Assembly: GCA_963704975.1 (NCBI GenBank) | Contig: CAVPIK010000016.1 | Span: 62,001 to 126,000, forward strand | From: JAGNDO01 sp963704975 | GTDB taxonomy: Bacteria; Chloroflexota; Anaerolineae; Caldilineales; Caldilineaceae | Direction: 5' to 3' | Length of the DNA stretch: 64,000 nucleotides | Shown here: piece by piece, positions 33,592-42,299 of the stretch | Layout of the letters: each line of letters starts with the position of its first letter | Position numbering within the stretch: position 1 is the stretch's first letter | Translations under genes and position numbers: made by a program | The notes under the pieces: generated by a model | What the model saw: the letters and a program-made list of their open reading frames with translations, nothing else | Database searches by the model: none | Told to the model about the DNA's origin: nothing

Positions 33592-33726
33592 ACTGCCAAG
33601 CCACCCCCTCCCAGCCTCCCCCAGATTGGGGGAGGAGCCGAATCGCCGTAGAGCGACCGAATGGCCGCTAACCCAGCACTGTCCCCTCCCCAATCTGGGG
33701 AGGGTTAGGGTGGGGTTGGCAGTTAC
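33590..33726. repeat. MITE/REP-like element, copy 1
   Basis: A 137-nt unit bounded by imperfect inverted ends (TAAACTGCCAA and TTGGCAGTTA). It holds two internal hairpins: CCTCCCCCA-GA-TTGGGGGAGG (33615-33635) and CCCTCCCCA-ATC-TGGGGAGGG (33684-33704). A related copy lies at 39971-40131. Confidence 0.8.
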
Positions 33727-33740
33727 CTCAATAAACACGA

Positions 33741-33775
33741 AAAACGGCGTGGCACAATGCGCCACGCCGTTTTTA
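33741..33775. terminator. Bidirectional terminator between GH81 and hflC
   Basis: AAAAACGGCGTGGC pairs perfectly with GCCACGCCGTTTTT around the loop ACAATGC. The A-run and T-run on either side let it serve both converging genes. Confidence 0.9.
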
Positions 33776-33798
33776 CAGGTTCGATTAACCGTTGAAGT

Positions 33799-34677
33799 TT
33801 ATGGGGTAGCGACCGGCACATCGCTGGTCTGGAGATAGCGGAAGAAATCGGAATCGGCGGGGATGATCAGGCTGTCGCCGGGTTTGAGAATCTTGGCGTA
33901 GGAATCCAGACGGCGGGAGAAGGCGTAGAATTCCAGGTCTTCGCCCAGGGCGGCGGCGTAGATGGCGATGGCCTCGGCCTCGCCCTCACCCCGCAGGGCC
34001 TGGGAGATCTGGTAGCCTTCGGCCAGGATCACCGTGCTGTCCCGGTCCGCTTTGGCCCGGATGATGTTGGCCTGTTCTTCGCCCTCGGCGCGGAAGAGGG
34101 ACGATTCACGCTGGCGCTCGGCCCGCATGCGGTTGAAGACGCTCTGCTCCACCTCTTCGGGCAGGTCGGCGCGCTTGATGCGTACATCCACCACTTCGAT
34201 GCCAAACTCCGCCGCGTTTTCCGAGGCCGAGGCGGTCACCCGCCCCATGATGTTCTCCCGCTCGATGGAGACCACAGCCTCAAAGTTGGACGTGGCCAAC
34301 TCCCGCCGGATCTCGGAAAAGACGATGTCGTCCAGGCGGGCCCGGGCACCGGCTTCGGTGCGCACGGCCTTGAAGAAGAGCAGGGGGTCGGTGATGCGCC
34401 AGCGGGTGACATGATCCACGACCAGGCGCTTTTTGCCGGCTGTGAGATATTCCTGAGGCGTTGCATCGCTGGACAGAATTCGACTATCAAAGTAGGTCAC
34501 GGTTTGAACAAGGGGCAACTTGGCGTACAGCCCCGGATTTTGATAGATGGCCACCGGGTCGCCAAACTGCAGGATGATGGCCTGCTTGGTCTCATCGACG
34601 ACAAAGATGGTCTGGGCGCCGATGATCAGGGCCAGGAGGGCGAGCACGATCACGCTGTTTACAATTTTAGATGACAT
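33799..34677 (-). CDS. hflC: HflC, SPFH/prohibitin-family membrane protein
   Basis: An intact 292-residue protein. It has one N-terminal TM helix (VIVLALLALIIGAQTIFVV) and a band-7/SPFH domain with DETKQAIILQFGDPV and VDHVTRWRITDPLLFF. A coiled-coil-rich part with AERQRESSLFRAEGEEQANI and ALRGEGEAEAIAIYA follows, the usual HflC strings. With HflK it forms the large membrane complex that surrounds and modulates the FtsH protease. The start at 34677 is 1 bp from the hflK stop, so translation is probably coupled. No ftsH is in the window. Confidence 0.93.
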   Translation of the reverse strand: MSSKIVNSVIVLALLALIIGAQTIFVVDETKQAIILQFGDPVAIYQNPGLYAKLPLVQTVTYFDSRILSSDATPQEYLTAGKKRLVVDHVTRWRITDPLLFFKAVRTEAGARARLDDIVFSEIRRELATSNFEAVVSIERENIMGRVTASASENAAEFGIEVVDVRIKRADLPEEVEQSVFNRMRAERQRESSLFRAEGEEQANIIRAKADRDSTVILAEGYQISQALRGEGEAEAIAIYAAALGEDLEFYAFSRRLDSYAKILKPGDSLIIPADSDFFRYLQTSDVPVATP

Positions 34678-34678
34678 A

Positions 34679-35726
34679 TTAGTTGCCCTCCGCAGGAGCC
34701 GTTTCCAGGCTGGGTGATGTGAGATCTGGGCTGTTTAGATCCTTGAGGGGCAAGAAGGGAAGCACCTGCCCGCCAATGGCATCGGTGTCCAAGAGGGTTA
34801 GCTCCACTTGCTGGAGAACGCCTTCCAGGGATTCGATGTGCAGACGCTCCCGGGTCACCTCTGGGGCCAGGCGATAGGCCTGCAAGATGGAGAGGAAGCG
34901 CTCGGCATCGCCCGTGGCCTGCAACACCCGTTGCTGCTTGAAGGCATCGGCCTCTTCGATCAGCTTCTGCTTGTTACCCCGAGCCCGGGGCACAATATCG
35001 TTCTGATAGGCCTCGGACTCGTTGATCAGCCGCTCTTTGTCGGCCAGGGCACGCACCACCTCTTGGAAGGCATCCCGCACCTCTTCGGGCGGATCTGCTC
35101 CCTGGAGCCGCACATCGGTGATCTGAATGCCCGTCTTGTAATACTCCATGAGATTGGGAAAGAATGACCCGGGTCTGATCCTGCACCCTGGCCCGCTCTT
35201 CGGTGATCACGGCGTCGATGGTCATCTTGCCCACCGTATCGCGCAGGGCCACCTCGGCGCTGGTCAGCAAGACATCTTCGGGATCTTGCACATTGAAGAC
35301 AAAGTCTCGTGAATCCGCGATGCGATATTGGACCAGAAGTTCGACCTTGACGATATTCTCGTCCGCGGTCAGCATCAGCGCCTCGCTCAGCACATCCTGG
35401 CGCTGGGCCGCGGAACTGCGGAAGCCGATCTCGGCTCGGCGGATGCTCGACACATTCACAATGGTCACCTGCTGGATCGGGGCGGGCAGATGGTAGTTGA
35501 GACCGGAGGTGCTCACGCTGGTGAAGCGGCCAAAGGTCTGCACCACCCCTTCCTCGCCCGGTTGCACCGCATAGATGCCCGTGGCCAACCACAAGAGCAG
35601 AAGGCCGAGCAGAATAAAAAGGAGGGATCCTCCTCGGAGTTTAGCGGCCCATCCTGCCAGCGCGCTCACATACTCGGACAGAGGCGGCAGATCGTCGCCA
35701 TTCCGAGGACCTGGTTTGTTTAGCAT
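34679..35726 (-). CDS. hflK: HflK, SPFH/prohibitin-family membrane protein
   Basis: About 350 residues. ATG 35724-35726 follows AAGGAG. A short cytoplasmic lead precedes one TM helix (LLFILLGLLLLWLATGIYAV). The SPFH domain has VQPGEEGVVQTFGRF, YHLPAPIQQVTIVNV, LMLTADENIVKVELLVQYRI and the IQITDVRLQGADPPEEV segment diagnostic of HflK. A coiled coil follows (NESEAYQNDIVPRARG). One frame break near 35163 joins VQDQTRVI to LMEYYKTG. Partner of HflC. Confidence 0.92.
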
Positions 35727-35916
35727 TTTTTCTCCTTGGGACTACTTTTGGACTGCAAAATCGAAGGTCTATCGAATGTTGATACTACTTTAGAAAGAGG
35801 TCTGGGGCCAAACGGCCCTGCTCTCCCTTTAGTTAACCACCGAAACCATGAAAACTATGGAATTTTAGTTCCACAATCGTCAGTTAATCCATTTATCCAT
35901 GCAGAGGAACCCAATC

Positions 35917-36342
35917 ATGAACCCATGTCCTGAAAATCTATTGGACATCCAATCCTACGCCGGGGAGGGCTATCTGCCCCTGATCGACTATGGGGCGTGG
36001 CGGGTGGCCGTGTTGCGCTACATCGACGAACTGAAGGCCGACCGCCTGGACAAAATGCAGCGCCACGACGAGACCGACGAGGTCTTCGTGTTGCTGGCCG
36101 GTCAATGCATTCTCTTTTTGGGAGAAGGCGATGCAACCATCGGGGCCATCCACCCGGTGGCCCTAGAACCGCTCAGGTTGTATAACGTCAAGCGGGGGAC
36201 GTGGCACACCCACACCCTGGACCAGGATGCCACAGTCCTGATCGTCGAGAACCGGGACACGGTCAGCGCCAACTCGCCGGAGCAAGCGCTCACCGCGGAT
36301 CAGCGGCGGCAGATTGTGGAGATGACTGCTGCGCTTTGGTAG
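35917..36342 (+). CDS. Small cupin-fold protein
   Basis: An intact 141-residue protein from ATG 35917 (AGAGG nine bases before). The middle has the cupin pattern: RHDETDEVFVLLAGQCILFLGEG, then YNVKRGTWHTHTLDQDATVLIVEN. The His and Glu residues could hold a metal. No signal peptide. The function is unknown; sugar-acid or ureidoglycolate-type cupins look similar. It diverges from hflK, and its stop codon lies inside the left arm of a 35-bp palindrome. Confidence 0.7.
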   Translation: MNPCPENLLDIQSYAGEGYLPLIDYGAWRVAVLRYIDELKADRLDKMQRHDETDEVFVLLAGQCILFLGEGDATIGAIHPVALEPLRLYNVKRGTWHTHTLDQDATVLIVENRDTVSANSPEQALTADQRRQIVEMTAALW

Positions 36343-36413
36343 AGCTTTGGTGGTGAAATAAAAGAGGGACCGGTCTTTGACCGGTCCCTCTTTTATTTCA
36401 CCACCAAAGCTCT
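36341..36413. terminator. Perfect 35-bp inverted repeat terminating two converging genes
   Basis: The arm 36341-36375 (starts AGAGCTTTGGTGGTG) pairs without mismatch to 36379-36413 around the 3-nt loop TTT. The stop codon of the cupin gene and that of the PAC2 gene both fall at the outer ends of the arms. Confidence 0.9.
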
Positions 36414-37328
36414 ATTCTCCCCCAAACTCGTCCAAAATATCCCCCAACTCGTCGGCCCAGATGCTGTCCAGGGGCATGAAGGGGCGTTCGGTGAATTCGG
36501 CGGTCAACTGGGCCAGATAGCCCCGCAGTTGGGAATCTGGCTGGCCAGTTTGTCGATCTCCTCCTCGATGGACGTGTTCAACTCATCCGCCCGCTGGGCC
36601 AGATCCGAGAGATCCACGCCCAGGCGAAGCATGAAGTTGATGCGCCGCATGATCTCGTACCAGGCCCGGAAGTCGTTGTCCACCCGCAGGATCTGGTTGC
36701 TGTTGTCCAAATTGGAGAAATCATAGGCGGGCACAAAGCCGTAAAAGGCGATCATCTCCAGTTCCCGTTGGGCGGCCCCATGCACAATATGGGTGCCGAT
36801 GGTGGAGCCGCCTTGATAGTTGGAGAAGCGCAGGGCGTAGTCCAGCAACTCCTGGCTCAACGTGCCCAGGCTGAAGACGGCCGACACGTCCCGGTCCTTG
36901 TCATAGGGAATGTTGCCATACACCCCGCCCAGGGTGATGGTACGCTGCACCCCCAGGGCTTGGGCCGCATCCAGAAAAATGCGGGTGTAGCGCTCCACCT
37001 TCAGATGGGGCTCCTCGCCCAGAAAGATGATCAAGCCCCGCTCCTCGTCCCCGGCAAAGTAGAATTCATTGGTGGGCAGTTCCAGATCTTTGACCAGCCC
37101 CTCTTCCAGAATCACCGTGGGCCGCAGCATGTGATGGGTGCCGGGAAATTGGAAGAGATAAAAGGGATCGGATTCAATCTCGCCGATCTTGCGGGCGTTA
37201 AGTTGGTTGATCAGATAGGCGGGCAGGCCGGAAGAGATGTTGCCCGCATCGGCCCACTGCTGCCAACCGGCGATCATGAACATGGTGCGGCTGCGGGGAA
37301 TTTCGGTAAGGTTCAGCAAATCGTCCAT
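36412..37328 (-). CDS. PAC2-family protein
   Basis: About 305 residues. MDDLLNLTEIPRSRTMFMIAG is followed by GWQQWADAGNISSGLPAYL, a FYLFQFPGTHHMLRP stretch and LIIFLGEEPHLKVERY. GGVYGNIPYDKDRDVSAVF and the later part match the ATP-grasp-associated PAC2 family (proteasome-assembly-chaperone-like fold) seen in archaea, actinobacteria and Chloroflexota. The bacterial role is not known. A break near 36530 moves the frame; after it the protein would end DELGDILDEFGGE at 36412. It is followed at 36341 by the palindromic terminator. Confidence 0.8.
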
Positions 37329-37340
37329 AGGGAGTCCCTT

Positions 37341-37825
37341 TCAGGGTTGGGCGGGATGTTGAGTCAGATAAAGCTGGCGCACCATCTGAATATGGCCCAG
37401 ATGTTGGCCCGTGTGTTCCAGGGTGTGAAGCAGGCAAAATGCCACAGAAAAAGTCCGGTCCGGGTGGCGCACGGATGCGCGGCTCTTGGGCCAGATCGTC
37501 CAAGGCTGAGGTGGGCCAAGACGCCCTGGGCGTGGGCACGGCTGGCCTCCATGCGGGCGATCAGATCTTGGGCCGTCAGCCCACCGGCGCGGAACTCCGC
37601 CGCCCGATCTCGCCCGGAGGGATCTTGCCCGGCCACATCGCCGATCCAATAGCGTTCGGCTCCAGCCAAATGGACAATCAGCACGCCGATGGAATTCATC
37701 TCCGGCCCCGGCGACCAGTCCAAGGCTTCGGCAGGCAGATCCGCCACTGCCTCCCCAATCTGGCTGTGCAGATCGGCCAATCGGTCCATGTAATCGACAT
37801 AAAATTGAAGCATGGTCTTCTCCAT
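37341..37825 (-). CDS. DinB-like four-helix metalloenzyme-fold protein
   Basis: About 160 residues, starting MEKTMLQFYVDYMDRLADLH at 37825. An upstream in-frame ATG at 37855 is possible. VLIVHLAGAERYWIGDVAGQ carries the first conserved His of the DinB/YfiT fold. After a break near 37500 the tail reads CLLHTLEHTGQHLGHIQMVRQLYL, which supplies the other metal His pair. DinB-fold proteins include thiol-dependent transferases and damage-inducible proteins. The substrate is unknown. It ends 12 bp before the PAC2 start, so the two may be co-transcribed. Confidence 0.75.
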
Positions 37826-37855
37826 GAGTGGATGGCCAAACAAAATCGCCATCAC

Positions 37856-38283
37856 TGCAATCTTAGGCCCATGCGGTCAAAAGTGCAAACCCAACCCTGG
37901 TCCTCCCGTCTTTCATTGTGCATTGTGCATTGAAAATTGTGCATTTTCGTCCCGCCTATGATATACTTGTTCAGTTATTCAATGTGTTATCGAATAACCA
38001 ACGAGTGGCTCGACCTGTCACGGTCGGGTTTTTTGTTGCAACAGATATGACTCCAGTGCTTGCGGGAACATCGGTGCAAACCGGTGACGGATGTACGTGC
38101 GGGGTGGGTCAACTGTTGAGACAAAACAGGGGGCCGGACTGGTTGCTGTCCGGCGCAGTTGATGACCATCTGACTATCAACGTATGCAACATCCGTGGAT
38201 TCAACCGGGCTGCCTTCGGGCATGGCTGGGCGGGTCCGATCTTTTTGTGCGAGAAACCCTCGCACGCCCAAGCAAGGAGTCTT
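37856..38283 (+). ncRNA. Structured 5' leader of the DEAD-box helicase gene
   Basis: There is no gene in this 428-bp stretch. A likely promoter has -10 TATACT at 37962-37967. From there a leader of about 310 nt shows a run of hairpins: CGACC/GGTCG near 38009-38025 followed by six T (attenuator-like), GCCGGAC/GTCCGGC (38133-38155), GTTGAT/ATCAAC (38158-38182) and GTGCGAG/CTCGCAC (38246-38265). The last lies just before the ribosome site AAGGAG. Cold-shock helicase genes in other bacteria often have long regulatory leaders. This one is not a family I recognise. Confidence 0.5.
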
Positions 38284-39973
38284 ATGCAAGAGCTATCCAC
38301 CACCCATTTTTCCGAATTGAACCTCGACGCCGATCTGGTGCGGGCTGTGACCGAACTGGGCTATGAAGAGCCCACGCCCATCCAGGCCGGTGTCATCCCG
38401 CTTATGATCGACCACCGCGACGTGATTGCCCAGGCCCAGACCGGCACAGGCAAGACCGCCGCCTTTTCTTTGCCCATTTTGCAAAATCTACAGCGCGGCC
38501 AGCATGGGGTCCAAGCCCTGGTCCTGGCCCCCACGCGGGAACTGGCTTTGCAGGTCTCCAAGGCCATGCAGGGCTATGGCAGCCAGCGCAACACCCGGGT
38601 CTTGGCGGTCTATGGCGGCCAGCCCTACGGCCCCCAGATCCAGCAGATCCGCCGGGGTGTGGATATCATTGTGGGCACACCGGGCCGCCTGATCGACCTG
38701 ATCACCAAGCAGATCCTCGACCTCAGCACCATCCACACCGTGGTGTTGGATGAGGCCGACGAGATGTTGAGCATGGGCTTTATCGAGGACATCGAGACCA
38801 TCCTCCAAGAGACCCCGGCAGAGCGCCAGACGGCCCTCTTCTCCGCCACCCTGCCCAACGAGATCCGCCGCCTGGCCGATCGCTATTTGAAAAACCCGGA
38901 ATCCGTCACGATTCAGCGCCAGCAGGTGACCGTCGCCGCCATCGAGCAACGCTACTACATGGTCAACGAGCGGGACAAACAGGCCGCCCTCACCCGCATC
39001 TTCGAAATGGAAGATGTCACCCGCGGGCTGATCTTTGTGCGCACCCGGGCCGGGACCGCGCAATTGGCCTCGCAACTCAACAGCCTGGGCTATCCCTCGG
39101 AGATGTTGAATGGGGACATGGACCAGAAGGCCCGCGAGCAGGTGCTGGCCAGCTTCCGCCGGGAGAACAGCAGCATGTTGGTGGCCACAGACGTGGCGGC
39201 CCGTGGGCTGGACATCGACGACATCTCCCATGTGATCAACTATGACCTGCCTCCCGACCCGGAGACCTATGTGCATCGGGTGGGACGGACCGCTCGGGCG
39301 GGGAAGAAGGGGATTGCCATTGCCCTGATCACCCCCAAAGAGGTGTGGCGAATGCGCCGGGTCGAGGGCTTCATCAAGCAGACCATCACCCAGACCACCC
39401 TGCCCACGCCCGAAGAGATCGCCGCCCATCGAGAGCAGCAGCTTCGAGATAAGGTCCTGGTCTGGATCAACCGAGGCCGTGCGGCCAAGGAGCGCGAGCT
39501 GGTGATGGAGTTGGTGGAGGCCGGCCACGATCCTATCGAGATCGCGGCGGCGGCCCTCAAGCTCGCCCGTGGCGACGAGAAACAGCGCCCCATCGAGGCC
39601 ATCAGCCCCATCGAGAGCTCCCGCTCGTCCCGCCCCAACAGCCGAGATCGGAACACCAGCCGGAGCAGCCAGCCGCCCCAGCAACGGGCGTCCCGAACGG
39701 CAGGCGCACAGCCGAACCGTCACCACCACCTCTCACGAGGCGGGCATGGTGCGGTTGAGCCTGAGCCTGGGCCGCACCCACGGCATCCGCCCCAACGATG
39801 TGGTGGGGGCCATCGCCTTCCACGCCGACATCCCCGGCAAGGCCATCGGTGCCATCCACATCCGAGATCAGCACACCTTTGTGGATGTGCCGGAAGTGCA
39901 TGTGGGCAAGGTGCTGGCCAAGGGTCTCAGTTACCAGATCCGCAGACAGCCGTTCAACGTCACCCGGTCATAA
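38284..39973 (+). CDS. deaD: DEAD-box RNA helicase with DbpA/CsdA-type C-terminal RNA-binding domain
   Basis: About 560 residues from ATG 38284, which follows AAGGAG. All helicase motifs are present: AQAQTGTGKT (I), PTRELALQ (Ia), TPGRLIDL (Ib), DEADEM (II), SAT (III), ARGLDIDD (V) and HRVGRTARAG (VI). After an Arg/Ser/Pro-rich linker and a break near 39660 comes a C-terminal domain (VRLSLSLGRTHGIRPNDVVG ... VDVPEVHVGKVLAKGL) of the DbpA/CsdA RNA-binding type. It unwinds RNA in ribosome assembly and mRNA decay, often in the cold. The long structured leader upstream suggests post-transcriptional control. Confidence 0.93.
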
Positions 39974-40131
39974 GGCACCCCCTCCCAGCCTCCCCCAGGT
40001 TTCGATACGGCCTATGGGCCTACTCAACCCAAGGATTGGGGGAGGAGCCGGATCGCCGAAGACGAAAGTCTGGTAAACTGAGCGATCCCCTCCCCAATCT
40101 GGGGAGGGTTAGGGTGGGGTTGGTAGTTACG
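39971..40131. repeat. MITE/REP-like element, copy 2, interrupted by a second repeat family
   Basis: It matches the element at 33590-33726 in its arms (CACCCCCTCCCAGCC at the left, GGGTTAGGGTGGGGTTGG at the right) and in the right internal hairpin. The left hairpin is split at the AG/ATT point by 36 nt (39999-40034). That insert reads GTTTCGATACGG...CCTACTCAACC, the signature of the palindrome family at 55595-55740. Confidence 0.8.
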
Positions 40132-40141
40132 TTTTCAAAAC

Positions 40142-40182
40142 AAAAGAGGCGGACCGATCCACTGGATCGGTCCGCCTCTTTT
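40142..40182. terminator. Strong bidirectional terminator downstream of deaD
   Basis: AAAAGAGGCGGACCGATCC pairs perfectly with GGATCGGTCCGCCTCTTTT around the loop ACT, with a T-run after it and an A-run before it. Confidence 0.9.
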
Positions 40183-40229
40183 TCGTTTCTGGCTGAGATC
40201 GAGTGGGTGAACTCACGTCAAAGCCTGGC

Positions 40230-41100
40230 TCACCCGTTCGCACCAGGGGGTGCGAACTCCGCCAAGGTGTGACCAAGCACATCCGAGGAGTTCGCACCCC
40301 CTGGTGCGAACGGTTCGACGTCTGGATCTGATGTGCGCTCAACAGTTCGACTGAACTCGTCGAAATCCGAACGCCGGCGCGGCGCGATCACTATGCCCAT
40401 CAATCCGATCAGCAGACCGCCCACGGGCAACGCCCAAGGTGTGAAGGGGTGGGGATTCGCTTGGGACCCGGCGACCAGCCGGGTCAGCCCGACCTTGGTT
40501 GGTTTTGAAACGGCTTTGAGGACAAATGCAGAGAAGGCGGTCACCTCTTTAACGCGCACAGAGTGGGGCTTGTTTGTGCAGTCACGCCCGTTTGTGGCGT
40601 AGGTTGGGTCCAGGGTCAGCGTGTCCCATCCGCTGCCGTTCCAGCGGTGGACATCCATGTTCGTGCAGTCCATGCCGTTGAGCTGGCTGGGGTAGAAGTA
40701 GAAGGTGAGGGTGGCCCCACTGCCCGTGGGCAAGGCGGCAGGGCTGATCTGGAAGCAGCGCTGCACCGTGTCAGCGATGGTGGTGCATTCCTGATAGGCC
40801 CGCACCTGCACGGTGGTGCTGCCGAGATCATCGCCATTGGGATCTGTAGTAGAGGGGGATTGTTGTGCCGGCCTGAACCTGAAGCGAACCGACCTCTTGG
40901 CCGTTGTGGGCCACGTAGATGGGGGTCCTCTCTGGGACGGCGACTCCGGCTTGGGCGGCCGTTCCCCAAAAGGTGTTGGGGACGCCAGGCGGCGTTTGGG
41001 AAAGGGGCGCGGCTTGTGGGCGGGCTACGACGGTGCTGGATAGCGCCATCCACAGGCTAAAGGCGACAAACACAATTGTGGCTGTGTTGCGGTAGGACAT
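40230..41100 (-). CDS. Secreted, C-terminally membrane-anchored small protein with MTVxA/FxG beta module
   Basis: About 290 residues. ATG at 41098-41100 follows AAGGGA. A signal peptide is followed by PPGVPNTFWGTAAQAG and VPERTPIYVAHNGQEVGSLQV, a small beta-sandwich module also seen at the end of the proteins at 41247 and 45898. After a break near 40840 comes a Cys-containing domain (CTTIADTVQRCFQ, NGMDCTNMDVHRWNGSGWDTL). Then a single TM helix (ALPVGGLLIGLMGIVIA) precedes a basic tail. The last 28 codons are read through two copies of the 27-nt palindromic repeat, so the true stop may be earlier. The function is unknown; it ends the CHAT block. Confidence 0.65.
40234..40313. repeat. Inverted pair of the 27-nt palindromic element
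   Basis: CCGTTCGCACC...GGTGCGAACTCC at 40234-40260 and its reverse GGAGTTCGCACC...GGTGCGAACGG at 40287-40313 are the same element found at 24458 and 24598. Both copies overlap the 3' end of the reading frame at 40230-41100. Confidence 0.85.
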
Positions 41101-41141
41101 AAGCATTCCCTTTTTGAATGAATCCACTACTTGTATTTTTG

Positions 41142-41199
41142 ACCACGGAATACACGGAATACACGGAAAAAGTGAAGAAACTTCCGTGTATTCCGTGGT
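41142..41199. terminator. Inverted repeat between the two secreted-protein genes
   Basis: ACCACGGAATACACGGAA (41142-41159) pairs perfectly with 41182-41199. A partial direct copy of the left arm follows it. T-rich and A-rich sequence flanks both sides, so it can act as a terminator for the gene at 41247-42225. Confidence 0.6.
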
Positions 41200-41246
41200 T
41201 GAGAAAAAACAGAACTACGGTAACCAACGACTTCTTGTCGGTTCCC

Positions 41247-42225
41247 TTACTCAAACAATGCGGGCAAATAGATCGTGTAGGCGTGGCGAATCGTGAGATC
41301 CTGGCGCTGCACCCGGCCATCGTCCCACCCCAGCCTCTCCTGGGCGGGGAGGTCGGCGACGGTGAGGGTGAGGATCGCCCCTGGTGCGCCACAGGATGGG
41401 GTGGATCCATCCGCGCTGTTTGCCACCTGGATGACATAGTAAACGCTATTCTGGATGCGCAGGGTGCCCCCGGTGCCACACAACGCGTCCCCCTGATGCG
41501 CTTGGACGGTCATGCCCAGCGCGGGGGTGAATTTTCCATCCCCAAGAAGCTGTCCGTAGTAGGTGGCCGGGGGCAAAGGCACGGATACCGCCTCCCGCGC
41601 CGTGCTGCCCGCCCCTCGCAGATAGAGGGTGATGGGTTGAGAGACATGGATCCAGTAGCCGCGTCCGAATTGTAGGGTTTTCAGGGTGTTGATTTCGGTG
41701 GGTACAACAGAGCTGTCGAAGAAGGGCCAGGGGTGGCTGGGGTCGGCTGCGCCTCGGTAGGCGTAGACCGAGGTGTAGCGGCCGTCGATGGAGGCCAGGG
41801 CCTCGGTGATGGCCCGACTGCCCTGGACCGGATAGGATACTAAAGGTTCCATCCGGTATTATCCAATGGGATCTCCATGCTGGACATAAGCACATACAAC
41901 CCCGGTCCCTGGGCGGTGGCCGCAGCGGAATTTTGGACCGTGTCCAGGGTCGTCTCCAGGGGCGACCACGTCCCGGTTGTTTCTTCGTAGAACCAGACTT
42001 TGAGGAAGTTTTCTTCCCCCGGCGGCACATCCCGGCCCAGGTAGCGGAAGGAGAGGGAACTGCCGTCTCCCCGAAGGTCCAGGGGTTGAACTGGCTGAGG
42101 GGGAAGGATGCTTGGGCCTGGCTGGGCAGGGCGGCCAGAAAGAGCCAAAGCAAGCTGACCATCACGACGAGGGCGGCTCGGCGGATGCGCGGCAACTTGG
42201 GGCGGAAGGTGGGCGATGTGGGCAT
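41247..42225 (-). CDS. Secreted protein sharing the C-terminal module of the giant FG-GAP protein
   Basis: About 325 residues from ATG 42225. The signal peptide contains LVVMVSLLWLFLAALPSQAQA. After a break near 42085 comes SLSFRYLGRDVPPGEENFLK, DTVQNSAAATAQGPGLYVLM, YPVQGSRAIT and FGRGYWIHVSQPITLYLRGAG. These four segments are nearly identical in the protein at 45898-51781. A second break near 41845 is followed by a final ATYYGQLLGDG...LGMTVQA beta module. No catalytic motif was recognised. It lies directly downstream of the CHAT gene in the same direction, so the CHAT gene is flanked by two relatives. Confidence 0.7.
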
Positions 42226-42299
42226 GATGGCTCCGAAAGCAGTTAATCTGATGAGGCTGGGAAGAGTGTTGTAGGGATGTCTTTCGGCGTCATCGTTCG

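Noticed and set aside
37918..38283. N-terminal extension of the DEAD-box helicase from an upstream in-frame ATG
   Set aside because: The helicase Q-motif region begins just after ATG 38284, which has an ideal AAGGAG. The upstream part has hairpins and no domain.
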